Shown here: in pieces, positions 9,573-17,605 of the stretch | Numbering within the stretch: the first letter of the stretch is position 1 | Layout: the number at the start of each line of letters is the position of its first letter | Source: Pseudomonas triclosanedens | GTDB taxonomy: Bacteria > Pseudomonadota > Gammaproteobacteria > Pseudomonadales > Pseudomonadaceae | Assembly: GCF_026686735.1 (NCBI RefSeq) | Contig: NZ_CP113432.1 | Span: forward strand, 2,903,001 to 2,967,000 | Direction of reading: 5' to 3' | Length of the DNA stretch: 64,000 bases | Notes under the pieces: generated by a model | Told to the model about the DNA's origin: nothing | The model's database searches: none | Seen by the model: the letters and a program-made list of their open reading frames with translations, nothing else | Made by a program: the position numbers and the translations under genes

Positions 9573-9594
9573 ACCCCGCTGCCATCGCCAGGCT

Positions 9595-10092
9595 TCAGCG
9601 CACGCCGATTCCCGAGAGCAGGCGCTTTACCGGGTTGCTGCGGCTGGCGTAGGTCCAGCGCGGCAGTTCATCGATGTCCAGCCAGAGCTTGTTCTGCCAT
9701 TCCAGCACATTGATGCGCCGGGCTTCCCAGCGCAGTTGCGTGCGCCTGGGCGATTCGCTGCGGCTGTCGAACTCGCTGCGCAGGGCGGGGACGACGGTTC
9801 GGCTGATCCACTGGCGCAGGGCGCGCTGTTCGGGGTGAGGGAAATACACCAGCAGGGCATAGATCGCACATTCGCTGATCAGCTCCACGGGGATTTCGTT
9901 GCCGGACTGCGCACGGATGAATGACTCGCGCCATTGGTCTTCGTCCAGCCTGCGGCGGAAGCGTTGTTCGTTGTACTGGCCCATGAGGCGGGCGAAGTCG
10001 GAGGTGACGAACCAGGCCTGATCGTCGATCAGCGTGGCGCGTAGGGGGCGGTTGTTACGGATGAAGACGGAAGGGAAGAAACCATCGTCCAT
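9595..10092 (-). CDS. BRO-N domain protein (paralogue of 18-491)
   Basis: A 165-residue protein (MDDGFFPSVF...). The start is fixed by AGGAG seven bases upstream. It shares with the protein at 18-491 the order FxRxNRxLRxxLIDxQxW, a DFARLM helix, LDEDxWRES, a central beta pair and QWISRTVVPALR, which I read as a BRO-N/antirepressor domain. Its C-terminal third (RINVLEWQNKLWLDIDELPRW) parallels the VVVLDWQGELWVPMSEVPR of the other copy. Both may descend from a phage gene or mark a Pseudomonas family of small regulators. The unusual ~680-base upstream region is described separately. Confidence 0.68.
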   Translation of the reverse strand: MDDGFFPSVFIRNNRPLRATLIDDQAWFVTSDFARLMGQYNEQRFRRRLDEDQWRESFIRAQSGNEIPVELISECAIYALLVYFPHPEQRALRQWISRTVVPALRSEFDSRSESPRRTQLRWEARRINVLEWQNKLWLDIDELPRWTYASRSNPVKRLLSGIGVR

Positions 10093-10773
10093 GGTGAAGC
10101 TCCTTGTGAATGGATTAGAGCTGTCACCCATGTCGCCAAACATAGGGTGGCAGACCGCGCAGGGTTGGCGAACCGGCACAAGGACCCGGCAGACCCGAGG
10201 GTCTCCCCACGCGGCCGGCCATAGAGGGCTTGATGCAGCACTAGAGAGTGCAGCTTCCAGCCACAGGCGTATCGATGCTGGTCAGCACCAATAGCCTTTA
10301 CAGCGCGTGAACCGCGCCTTGTGAATCGAGTCGCCAAACCCGAGTCGCGGGATTGACCGCGACCGGCGCACTCTAGCGAGGCATCGCTCGTTGGGCAACC
10401 CGAGAGAGCGATCGGAGGAATGCTCTTTCTGGTGGCGGTGTGTGGATTTGTTCATGCGTCGCTTCGGGGTTGGTTGGAGGATTTGCGAGTCCCTTCTGCC
10501 AAACGTCGTATAGCCGTCCTCGCCGAAGGAACCAAAAGGTCTTGTCCTGGCACCCAGGGCTTCACGTTGCTCATACTGCACTTGCTCCGGCATTGCTCCG
10601 AGGGTCGGCTTGCAAGGGCTATCCGTGCTCCTCGAACCTCTCGCGGCATCCATTCCTCGCGCCCCTTGCGACCCGGCAAATTCCGCCGCGGCTACTACGC
10701 TTGAGCGTCAGGAGGGGCCAAGCCTCAGTGAATAGAGGCAGGCCCGTTGCGCAACAATGGGGAGAGATCGCCA
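10093..10773. other. Gap without a convincing gene, rich in inverted repeats
   Basis: About 680 bases between the divergent BRO-N gene and the MscS-family gene. Several short frames are open on both strands, but none has both a ribosome binding site and recognisable homology. Features seen: hairpin GTCGCGG-gattga-CCGCGAC (10344-10363), an inverted pair TCGCTC/GAGCGA (10384-10411), and a minus-strand frame (10029-10337) whose translation carries a GRPRGETLGSAGSL...ANPAR pattern reminiscent of phage Ash/Icd-like peptides. It could be a structured leader or small RNA of the BRO-N gene. I annotate no gene. Confidence 0.4.
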
Positions 10774-12402
10774 ATGCGTCGACTCAAGTACTGGATGCTG
10801 CTGGTGTTGACGCTGCTCGCCTGGCCCCAGCCCGGTTTCTGCGAAGCGGCGGGGGGCGAAGCCGCCGATGTCCAGGACGTACGACCCGCCGAGCTGAAAA
10901 TCGAGAACCGCAGCATCATTGTTTTTCGCAGCACCCTGCTCGGCGAAACGCCGGTGGTCCGCGCACACCGGGCCACGGCTTCCATCGAGGAAGCGCTGCA
11001 GAGCGGCGCAGATCCGAAGGTCAGCATCGACCCGATCCAGAACAGCTACCTGGTGCTGCTGGGCTATAGCCGCGCCTTCATCGTCTCGCCGCAGGATGTC
11101 GACCCGCCGGGCTCGTCCGTGCGTGCCGCGGCGGAGCAGGCGGCAGGCAATCTGCGCCTGGCGGTGGAGGAGAACCGGCAGGCACGCAGCCTGCGCTTCC
11201 TGCTCACTGCGCTGGGTTACTCAGCGCTGGCTACGGTCATCTATGTCCTGCTGCTGCGCGGCACTGCATGGGTCAGAAGCCGGTTGTTCAGCCGTCTTCC
11301 CGGGCTGATGAGCCAGCACCGACACTGGCTGAAGCTTGGGCAGACACCATTGTTCGACATCCAGTACCTCTACTACCTGTTCGGCCGGCTGCTGTGGCTG
11401 ATCTACTGGCTGGTGGTGTTCCTGATCAGCTACCAGTGGCTGAGCTTCGTACTCTCGCAATTCCCCTATACCCGACCCTGGGGCGAGAGCCTCAACGTTC
11501 ACCTGCTGGACCTGGTGCGCTACCTGCTGAACGGCATTCTCGATGCGATGCCGGGGCTGGCGGTGGCCCTGGGTATCCTGCTGATCGCGCGGGCGGTGAG
11601 CGGCTTCGCCCGCCATCTCCTGCAACGCCTGGCGCGCCCCGGCACCCTGCGCTGGCTGACCGAGGAAACCCTGCAGCCGACCACCCGGCTGACCTCCCTG
11701 GCGGTGTGGCTGTTCGCCCTGGTGATGGCCTATCCCTACCTGCCGGGCTCGGGGACCGAAGCCTTCAAGGGCCTGTCGGTGCTGATCGGCCTGATGATCT
11801 CCCTGGGCGCCTCCAGCGTGGTCGGACAGGCTGCCGCCGGGTTGATCCTCACCTACTCGCGGACGCTGCGCGCCGGCGAGTTCGTGCGGGTGGGCGAGCA
11901 TGAGGGCACGGTGACTGAGGTGGGCATGTTCAACACCACCATCCGCACCGGCCTGGGCGAGGTGCTGACCCTGCCCAACTCGATGATCACCGGCTCGGTG
12001 ACCAAGAACTACTCGCGCATCGTGCAGGGCAAGGGCTATGTGGTCGATACCGTGGTCACCATCGGCTATGACACTCCCTGGCGTCAGGTCGAAGCGATGC
12101 TGATCGAGGCGGCGCGGCGCACCGAAGGTATCCTGGAGGCGCCAGCGCCGCAGGTCTTCCAGACGGCGCTATCGGACTTCTACCCCGAGTACCGCCTGGT
12201 GGCCCAGGCCATCCCCAGCGAGCCCAGGCCGCGAGCGGTGCTGCTGAGTATGCTGCACGCCAATATCCAGGATGTGTTCAACGAGTACGGCGTGCAGATC
12301 ATGTCGCCGCACTACCTGGGCGACCCGAGCCAGCCCAAATGGGTGCCGAAGGATCAGTGGCACGCCGCCCCGGCGCGCCCCGAGGGGGGCAGCCGCGGGT
12401 AG
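10774..12402 (+). CDS. MscS-family mechanosensitive ion channel
   Basis: About 542 residues. The start at MRRLKYWML was chosen for GGGAGAG seven bases upstream and because it opens a clean signal peptide ending near residue 22 (GFC-EAAG). A periplasmic domain of ~130 residues follows, then about five membrane helices, the last being the pore helix region GLMISLGASSVVGQAAAGLILTYSR. After it comes the MscS beta domain (FVRVGEHEGTVTEVGMFNTTIRT, EVLTLPNSMI) and the C-terminal alpha/beta part. This places it among the larger MscS-like proteins with an extra periplasmic domain. The gate responds to membrane tension. It stands alone, ending 19 bases before the converging lipase gene. Confidence 0.9.
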   Translation: MRRLKYWMLLVLTLLAWPQPGFCEAAGGEAADVQDVRPAELKIENRSIIVFRSTLLGETPVVRAHRATASIEEALQSGADPKVSIDPIQNSYLVLLGYSRAFIVSPQDVDPPGSSVRAAAEQAAGNLRLAVEENRQARSLRFLLTALGYSALATVIYVLLLRGTAWVRSRLFSRLPGLMSQHRHWLKLGQTPLFDIQYLYYLFGRLLWLIYWLVVFLISYQWLSFVLSQFPYTRPWGESLNVHLLDLVRYLLNGILDAMPGLAVALGILLIARAVSGFARHLLQRLARPGTLRWLTEETLQPTTRLTSLAVWLFALVMAYPYLPGSGTEAFKGLSVLIGLMISLGASSVVGQAAAGLILTYSRTLRAGEFVRVGEHEGTVTEVGMFNTTIRTGLGEVLTLPNSMITGSVTKNYSRIVQGKGYVVDTVVTIGYDTPWRQVEAMLIEAARRTEGILEAPAPQVFQTALSDFYPEYRLVAQAIPSEPRPRAVLLSMLHANIQDVFNEYGVQIMSPHYLGDPSQPKWVPKDQWHAAPARPEGGSRG

Positions 12403-12420
12403 CCGAAGGTGGGCAGGGCA

Positions 12421-14634
12421 TCAGAAGATGCTGTCCAGATCCAGAGGCCGTCGGCCCAGCCCCTGGATTGAAGCAAGAACGTCCGTGTAGTCCCGTGGTG
12501 CCATCGCCAGTTGCTCGGCCGCCGTGTTCTGTGCGTGTGCCAGCCAGCGTTCGAGCCCTTCGGCGAGTGTGTCGCCGTCCGCCATGCTGCCGTAGACATC
12601 CGTGGCGTCAGGGTGTCGATACTGCAGGGTGCCCAGACGTTCCCGCGAAGCCTTGAGATTGATGATCTCCCGGGTAAGCGCACCTTCAGCCGCGACATAT
12701 TCCCGATCGTCACCAAAGCGCCAGAAGTTTTCCCGGCTGCTTTGCCGCTGCGCTGCCAGGCGCTGCTGCAGGTGCTCCAGCTCCAGGTCCACCATCTCTA
12801 CCTCCCGCGCCGTTACCAGGGGGCGGCCATTGTCCAGCGCTTCCTTCCAGCGTCGCAGGGTGGCCCAGCAGTGGGGGATGTAGCCGGCGGACATCCGATG
12901 GTTGTTGATCTGGAAGAGTTGCAGCAGGAGAGCGGCGCGATCAGGCAGATCGCCATTGGTGTACTTGGCCAGAACACGGGTGCAGCCGGCTTCTTCCAGC
13001 GATTCGCAACCTGGCCGCCAGAGAATCGCCGACTCTTCCCCGCGGCCCAGCCTGATCGGCATGAAGTGCTGCAACTCGCCCTGGTGCTCGTAATCTTCGC
13101 CTCCGCCGATACGCGTCAGGCCCAAGGCAAAGGCCAGTACGCCCAGTACCGGATTGGCACCTCCGATGATCGCCACCAGCCCGGGCAGCCAGAGCGCCTT
13201 CTTCGTGCTCATCCAAGGGGCCGGTACGCTCGGAATCGGGTCGTTATTATTGACGATGCGGTGATGGACAAGGGCCTGCGCGCCCTTGACGAAGTTCCTG
13301 TCGCCAGCGCGAGGGGCTCCATAGGTGTAGAGCAGGATGTCGTAAGCGCCTTGGTGGGTGTCCCGGCGCAGCGCCTCTGCAAGAATCTGCGCGATGGCAC
13401 CGCCAAGGCTGTGGCCGCAGATGATGATCTTCTGGCCAACATAGAACTTGTCCAGATAGCCGAGAATGAACCCCTTGAGTGCTTGATAGGCCCCGTAGAA
13501 GCCGCTGTGCAACATGCCTTCCCCTTCCTCGAAGCGCACCTGGGCTGCATTCAGGTCGCGGCGGAGGTCGCTCAGGCTGGCGGTGCCACGCACGGAAATC
13601 AGAATGGTCTGCTCGTGGTGGGTGACGAAAGCCTGGGTATCGGTCCCTTGCGGCGCCCTGGTGTCGTCGAAGTAATGCAGGGTATTGGGGTGTTCCTGCT
13701 TGTCGCCCAGTGCCGGGTCGTTGGCAGGGTAGAGCGTGGGGTCGAACGGCAGTATCTCGAAGCGCCGGGAATAGGGTACGTCCTCGTACAGCGGAACGTA
13801 GTGCTGCTTCTGCCCGGAGTCGATGCGCCACGCCTCGTAGCCATTGCCGGCCTGCTCGGCGAAGAAGTTGCCGACCGTTTGGGCAAGGGGAAAGCTCACC
13901 TGGTCCCTGGGGTGCTGTTCCGGTACCTGGCCCAACGGGTCGTAGGACATGCTGGCCATGAGTGCCAACTGGTACAGGTTAAGCGCACAGAAGCGGTTGT
14001 CGGTGGACAACATCGGGCGCAGGGCCCGCAACGGCCGTACCTCCAGCACATGGTGGCGGTTGGGCAGCAGGCCCACGCCGAACAGCGGCAACTCGTCCGG
14101 CGAATGCTGGCTGGCGGCCAGGGCGATGGGGATGCCGCGGTTGGGCGCAAAGGGCGCTGGTACGCGTGGCGGAAGGTGCGCGCCATGTTCCACCAGGTCC
14201 CGCACCTCCACCTGGATGAAATTGTCGCCGGCGTTGACGGCGGGGTTGTGTGCGGTGCGCTGGGCGTTGGGGTTGATAAAGCGGGTTTGCTCGGCGCGGA
14301 CTTGGAGTTCGGTGATGGGGAGGGGGTAGTGTTTGCGGTCCGTTAATTTTTCATAAAGCGTGTCTACGCCGCCTTGGTACGGAACAGAAAGTGACAAACA
14401 AACTGGGCCTTTGAAACAATTTTCTACTTTGCCATTTCCGTCGGCATCAAGCTTACCCTTGTATCGCTGGTTCTCTGCATCAAGCAACTCATATTCCAAG
14501 TTTGAGTAAGGTTTTCCATCGCCAAACTCATTCACTAATTGAAAACTTACCCATCCTCCGCGTATTGGACACGCCAGGACTTTTCGGCTGAATGAAGGGT
14601 GGTCTTTTTCTTCTAGTGGCCTGTATATGCTCAT
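12421..14634 (-). CDS. Class 3 lipase, T6SS Tle-type effector
   Basis: A 737-residue protein. Residues ~1-195 are an N-terminal domain shared with the chimeric gene upstream and probably serve loading onto the VgrG/adaptor. The catalytic domain has the serine elbow IICGHSLGGAIAQ (Ser near residue 404). A plausible Asp lies in NNNDPIPS (about 462), and the His may be in ELQHFMPIRL (about 523). A hydrophobic stretch (LPGLVAIIGG...LGVLAFALGL, ~482-507) sits between Asp and His, and a long helical C-terminus follows. The GxSxG class 3 fold and neighbours (vgrG, DUF4123 adaptor, lipoprotein immunity genes) point to a T6SS phospholipase delivered to rival periplasm. Tle2-like is my best guess at subfamily. 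AAGGAA precedes the ATG. It is last in the island. Confidence 0.82.
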   Translation of the reverse strand: MSIYRPLEEKDHPSFSRKVLACPIRGGWVSFQLVNEFGDGKPYSNLEYELLDAENQRYKGKLDADGNGKVENCFKGPVCLSLSVPYQGGVDTLYEKLTDRKHYPLPITELQVRAEQTRFINPNAQRTAHNPAVNAGDNFIQVEVRDLVEHGAHLPPRVPAPFAPNRGIPIALAASQHSPDELPLFGVGLLPNRHHVLEVRPLRALRPMLSTDNRFCALNLYQLALMASMSYDPLGQVPEQHPRDQVSFPLAQTVGNFFAEQAGNGYEAWRIDSGQKQHYVPLYEDVPYSRRFEILPFDPTLYPANDPALGDKQEHPNTLHYFDDTRAPQGTDTQAFVTHHEQTILISVRGTASLSDLRRDLNAAQVRFEEGEGMLHSGFYGAYQALKGFILGYLDKFYVGQKIIICGHSLGGAIAQILAEALRRDTHQGAYDILLYTYGAPRAGDRNFVKGAQALVHHRIVNNNDPIPSVPAPWMSTKKALWLPGLVAIIGGANPVLGVLAFALGLTRIGGGEDYEHQGELQHFMPIRLGRGEESAILWRPGCESLEEAGCTRVLAKYTNGDLPDRAALLLQLFQINNHRMSAGYIPHCWATLRRWKEALDNGRPLVTAREVEMVDLELEHLQQRLAAQRQSSRENFWRFGDDREYVAAEGALTREIINLKASRERLGTLQYRHPDATDVYGSMADGDTLAEGLERWLAHAQNTAAEQLAMAPRDYTDVLASIQGLGRRPLDLDSIF
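14055..14331. repeat. 277-bp direct repeat, copy 1 (inside lipase effector gene)
   Basis: Matches 15397-15673 over 277 bases with one mismatch that I could see (CGATGG versus CAATGG). It encodes the C-terminal half of the effector N-terminal domain, from the conserved PLPITELQVRAEQ block to GVGLLPNR. Outside it the two genes are only moderately similar, so the identity reflects recent recombination or duplication. Confidence 0.93.
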
Positions 14635-14644
14635 GATGAATTCC

Positions 14645-15973
14645 TTATTCGGTGCAATTTGGGTAAACAGTACAAGTGCGACCGTCTACGCCTGTGTAAT
14701 CAGTGAAGGTCGGCGATGATTGGCAACGAATGGTCTCTTTTGTTTCTTGGCACGGTTTCCAGCCTTTTGAGGTTTTTAACCAGGATCGGCTGTAATATGG
14801 TTCGTCATTGCTCGACATCTCGATCACCAGCCGCACTGTTTTCCCAACTACCTGCTCACGCTGTACCGCACCGCCGGGCATGTGTTTGAGCCATTGGCCG
14901 TGCTCGTCCACGGCACGGCAGTCGAGAATCTTGATCAACTGGCGTTTTGCGCCGGATGTTCGAAACAGCCAGCGGCATTGGCCGTTGAGGACGCGTACCC
15001 CGTCACTGGGTATACCGGGATAGTTGGCGGGCAGTTGCTCGAGAAGCCCGAGTGACGCATAGACATAGCTGGAGCCGGTGAAGTTTGGATGATAGGGACG
15101 CCATTGCCCCATCAATTTGATGCCTACGCCGTCGAGTGTCAGCGGGCAGCCACCGACCCGTTTGCCAAGCGGGATTCTGAAACTGGCGCGGCGCGGTTCG
15201 GGGATGATGTCCGGTGATTCCTGGGGATAGACCGTAGGTCCCTTCGTAGCGCGAAAGAGTGCGCATTCCGGCCCCTCGGCTGGCTCGTATCGCGCCTCGG
15301 CAGTAGCCGCGAAATTGGCGGGCAGGTCGGTCTCCAGCGTGAAATCTTTGCTGGCGCAGCCGCCAAGGGTGAGCAGGGTCAGCAGACCTAGCATGCGGCG
15401 GTTGGGCAGCAGGCCCACGCCGAACAGCGGCAACTCGTCCGGCGAATGCTGGCTGGCGGCCAGGGCAATGGGGATGCCGCGGTTGGGCGCAAAGGGCGCT
15501 GGTACGCGTGGCGGAAGGTGCGCGCCATGTTCCACCAGGTCCCGCACCTCCACCTGGATGAAATTGTCGCCGGCGTTGACGGCGGGGTTGTGTGCGGTGC
15601 GCTGGGCGTTGGGGTTGATAAAGCGGGTTTGCTCGGCGCGGACTTGGAGTTCGGTGATGGGGAGGGGGTAGTGGGGACGTGTCATCAGCCAGCGATAAGC
15701 CGAGTCAGTGCCGATGTAGGCCGCCGGGAGCGAAAGGATAATCGGGCCCTTGAAACAATTGTCGACCTTCCCCCTGCCTTCGGCGTCGAGTATGCCGGAA
15801 TATATCTGTGACTCTTGGTCCACTACTTTAAACGACAAGCCCGCAAAAATTTTGCCGTCGCCAGATTCATCAACTAATTGAAAGGAGACCCGATTACCAC
15901 GACGAGGGCACGCGAGAATCTTGTTGCTGAGAAAAGGGGTGTCTTCAGATTTCAGAGGCTTATAACTTGTCAT
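14645..15973 (-). CDS. Chimeric ORF: truncated lipase-effector N-terminus fused to an immunity lipoprotein
   Basis: A 442-residue frame starting MTSYKPLK with AGGAG six bases upstream. Residues ~1-193 resemble the N-terminal domain of the full lipase effector: diverged for ~100 residues, then identical for ~92. At GVGLLPNR the effector homology stops and, one codon later, an immunity lipoprotein begins (ATG at 15394; MLGLLTLLTLGGCASK, lipobox LGGC), related to the intact gene at 15960-16763. If translated as a fusion, the lipoprotein signal would be internal and the immunity part mislocalised. No ribosome binding site is visible before 15394, so a separate product (249 residues) would rely on coupling or reinitiation. 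I take this as the scar of recombination that removed an effector toxin domain and left its immunity gene. An assembly join error is possible. Confidence 0.75.
   Translation of the reverse strand: MTSYKPLKSEDTPFLSNKILACPRRGNRVSFQLVDESGDGKIFAGLSFKVVDQESQIYSGILDAEGRGKVDNCFKGPIILSLPAAYIGTDSAYRWLMTRPHYPLPITELQVRAEQTRFINPNAQRTAHNPAVNAGDNFIQVEVRDLVEHGAHLPPRVPAPFAPNRGIPIALAASQHSPDELPLFGVGLLPNRRMLGLLTLLTLGGCASKDFTLETDLPANFAATAEARYEPAEGPECALFRATKGPTVYPQESPDIIPEPRRASFRIPLGKRVGGCPLTLDGVGIKLMGQWRPYHPNFTGSSYVYASLGLLEQLPANYPGIPSDGVRVLNGQCRWLFRTSGAKRQLIKILDCRAVDEHGQWLKHMPGGAVQREQVVGKTVRLVIEMSSNDEPYYSRSWLKTSKGWKPCQETKETIRCQSSPTFTDYTGVDGRTCTVYPNCTE
14814..14983. repeat. 170-bp direct repeat, copy 1 (immunity gene core)
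   Basis: Matches 16165-16334 with one mismatch seen. It encodes the conserved middle of the immunity lipoproteins (CRWLFRTSGAKRQLIKILDC and onward to VGKTVRLVIEM). Flanking parts of the two immunity proteins are diverged, pointing to gene conversion or diversification outside a conserved core. Confidence 0.9.
15397..15673. repeat. 277-bp direct repeat, copy 2 (inside chimeric ORF)
   Basis: Second copy of the block at 14055-14331, offset 1342 bases. Its end at 15397 coincides with the fusion point between effector fragment and immunity lipoprotein, three bases before the internal ATG. Confidence 0.93.
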
Positions 15974-16763
15974 GCGAAGCTCCTTGCTCAGTGCAATTGG
16001 GATAAATGGTGCAAGTCCGGCCATCAGGGGCTGTATATGTCGAGAAGTCGGATGTGTTCCCAAAACAGAATCCATATGGGTCCGCCAGTCCCTTGCCTAA
16101 GCAACGTTTCCAGCCCGAGGGAAATCTGATCCAGTTGTCACCCACGGCGGGTAGCTCATCGGGTGACATCTCGATCACTAGCCGCACTGTTTTCCCAACT
16201 ACCTGCTCACGCTGTACCGCACCGCCGGGCATGTGTTTGAGCCATTGGCCGTGCTCGTCCACGGCACGGCAGTCGAGAATCTTGATCAACTGGCGTTTTG
16301 CGCCGGATGTTCGAAACAGCCAGCGGCATTGGCCATCGAACTGCTTAACGCCGGAGGTCGGCATGCCTGTTATTTGTTCCGGCAGTTGGTCAAGAACCGA
16401 CAGCCCCCCAGCGCCTGTTCCGTCCTGCTGAACCCAATATCCTCCCTGGCGCAGATATCCCCATCTGCCACGCACGACGAAGGAGACGCTCATCAATGCC
16501 AGTGGGCAGCCACTGACACGCTGGCTGACAGGAATCTGAAAACTGAGGTGCTGAGGTCTGTCGGTGAAGTCTGATGACTTATGGGGGTACTCAGTAGGGC
16601 CTCGTGTGGCACGAAATAGCGCGCATTCGGTGCCTGGGGCAGGTTCGTAGCGCGCAAGCGCGGTGATTTTGAAATTGGCGGGCAGGTCGGTCTCCAGCGT
16701 GAAATCTTTGCTGGCGCAGCCGCCAAGGGCGAGCAGCAGTAACAGTTGCGTCGCCTGTTTCAT
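15960..16763 (-). CDS. T6SS lipase immunity lipoprotein (Tli-like)
   Basis: A 267-residue protein. It opens with MKQATQLLLLLALGGCASK, a lipoprotein signal peptide with lipobox LGGC, placing the mature protein in the periplasm where phospholipase effectors act. Six or so cysteines in the mature part suggest disulfides. It overlaps the DUF4123 gene by ATGA and its end overlaps the start of the chimeric ORF by 14 bases, so translation is coupled. It shares its signal region, a central block and the C-terminal DGRTCT-YPNCTE motif with the immunity half of the chimeric ORF. The assignment as immunity protein rests on location, lipobox and duplication rather than on a family I can name with certainty. 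Confidence 0.75.
   Translation of the reverse strand: MKQATQLLLLLALGGCASKDFTLETDLPANFKITALARYEPAPGTECALFRATRGPTEYPHKSSDFTDRPQHLSFQIPVSQRVSGCPLALMSVSFVVRGRWGYLRQGGYWVQQDGTGAGGLSVLDQLPEQITGMPTSGVKQFDGQCRWLFRTSGAKRQLIKILDCRAVDEHGQWLKHMPGGAVQREQVVGKTVRLVIEMSPDELPAVGDNWIRFPSGWKRCLGKGLADPYGFCFGNTSDFSTYTAPDGRTCTIYPNCTEQGASHDKL
16165..16334. repeat. 170-bp direct repeat, copy 2 (immunity gene core)
   Basis: Partner of 14814-14983 at an offset of 1351 bases, inside the intact immunity gene. A third near-identical stretch covers the lipoprotein signal region of both genes (about 15311-15369 and 16671-16729). Confidence 0.9.
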
Positions 16764-17605
16764 AAGTCGCTTCCCTGCGGCCGGAAGCGCGCTTCGCCCA
16801 GCGCTCGCTGGAAGTGACTGGTGGGTGTTTCGCCAGGCTGCGGATGCCAGCGCTCCGGAAAGCGGTGATGGCCGTCGTAGAGAGTCTGGATGAGCAGCAG
16901 ATGCAGTGCTTCTGGTTCTTTCCACTGCCACTGCGTGGCTTGGTGGATGATGCTGTCGAGCCATTCCAGCGGGGGCTGCTTTGATGCCAGCCCGGTATAG
17001 GCCTCAGGATGTTCGGCAAGCAGGTAGCGGTGAAGGTTTTCGCGCAGGATGGAGTTTGCTTGCGGGTGGTCTTCCGGGAGTGAAAGCCAGGCGGGGGCGG
17101 CGGGTACGGGCAGGTTGCCGGGGGCGGGATTTCGCGTGGCGCGCCACCCGGAGGCCCAATAGCAGACGGCATGCATTGGCCCGAGGTAAGCGGGAAGGTC
17201 TTGTTCTGCGAGGTGGTGAAGGGCGCGGCCGAGCACGCGGTTGTCGTGGAAGCGGTAGAGCAATTGGCGCGGCGGTTCACCGATCAGCAGGCGCTCGCGC
17301 CAGTGCCGGGCGATGGCTGCGATTTGCCCGGACGGTGCGCTGGCCAACCAACCCCAGTCTTGCCGAGGGGCGTCGTGCAAGGGTGTCAGCAGGTCCAGTG
17401 CTGCTTCGTCCAATTCGAATAGCCAGGGGCCGGCCTGCTGCAGTTCGGCCAGCGGTGTACCGGCGTAGATGGCTTGCGCTCCCGGCAATTGCGTCATCTG
17501 ATTGAGGGCTTTCAGGGTGTCGGGCTGGCACTGCGCATCGAGGATCAGGTACAGCGAATCGCCCCGCCGGCGTTGCTCATGCATCCACTGCTGAATGACG
17601 TTCAT
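16760..17605 (-). CDS. DUF4123 T6SS effector adaptor (Tap/TEC)
   Basis: A 281-residue DUF4123 protein. Seen are the N-terminal YLILDAQCQPD strand, AGTPLAELQQAGPWLFEL, and the WGWLASAP...HWRERL segment characteristic of this family. Members act in the cytoplasm as chaperones that bind the N-terminal domain of a cargo effector and load it onto the VgrG tip. It starts at an ATGA overlap with the vgrG stop codon and ends in another ATGA overlap with the immunity gene, so vgrG-adaptor-immunity form a tightly coupled operon. It is therefore expected to serve the lipase effector downstream. Confidence 0.87.
   Translation of the reverse strand: MNVIQQWMHEQRRRGDSLYLILDAQCQPDTLKALNQMTQLPGAQAIYAGTPLAELQQAGPWLFELDEAALDLLTPLHDAPRQDWGWLASAPSGQIAAIARHWRERLLIGEPPRQLLYRFHDNRVLGRALHHLAEQDLPAYLGPMHAVCYWASGWRATRNPAPGNLPVPAAPAWLSLPEDHPQANSILRENLHRYLLAEHPEAYTGLASKQPPLEWLDSIIHQATQWQWKEPEALHLLLIQTLYDGHHRFPERWHPQPGETPTSHFQRALGEARFRPQGSDL

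Noticed and set aside
18..10092. Prophage remnant based on two BRO-N proteins
   Set aside because: No integrase, structural, lysis or attachment-site signals are seen, and the genes between them are ordinary catabolic genes.
10420..10704. A small protein gene on the plus strand before the MscS-like gene
   Set aside because: The frame is open, but it lacks a ribosome binding site at its start and resembles nothing recognisable; several overlapping frames are equally open.
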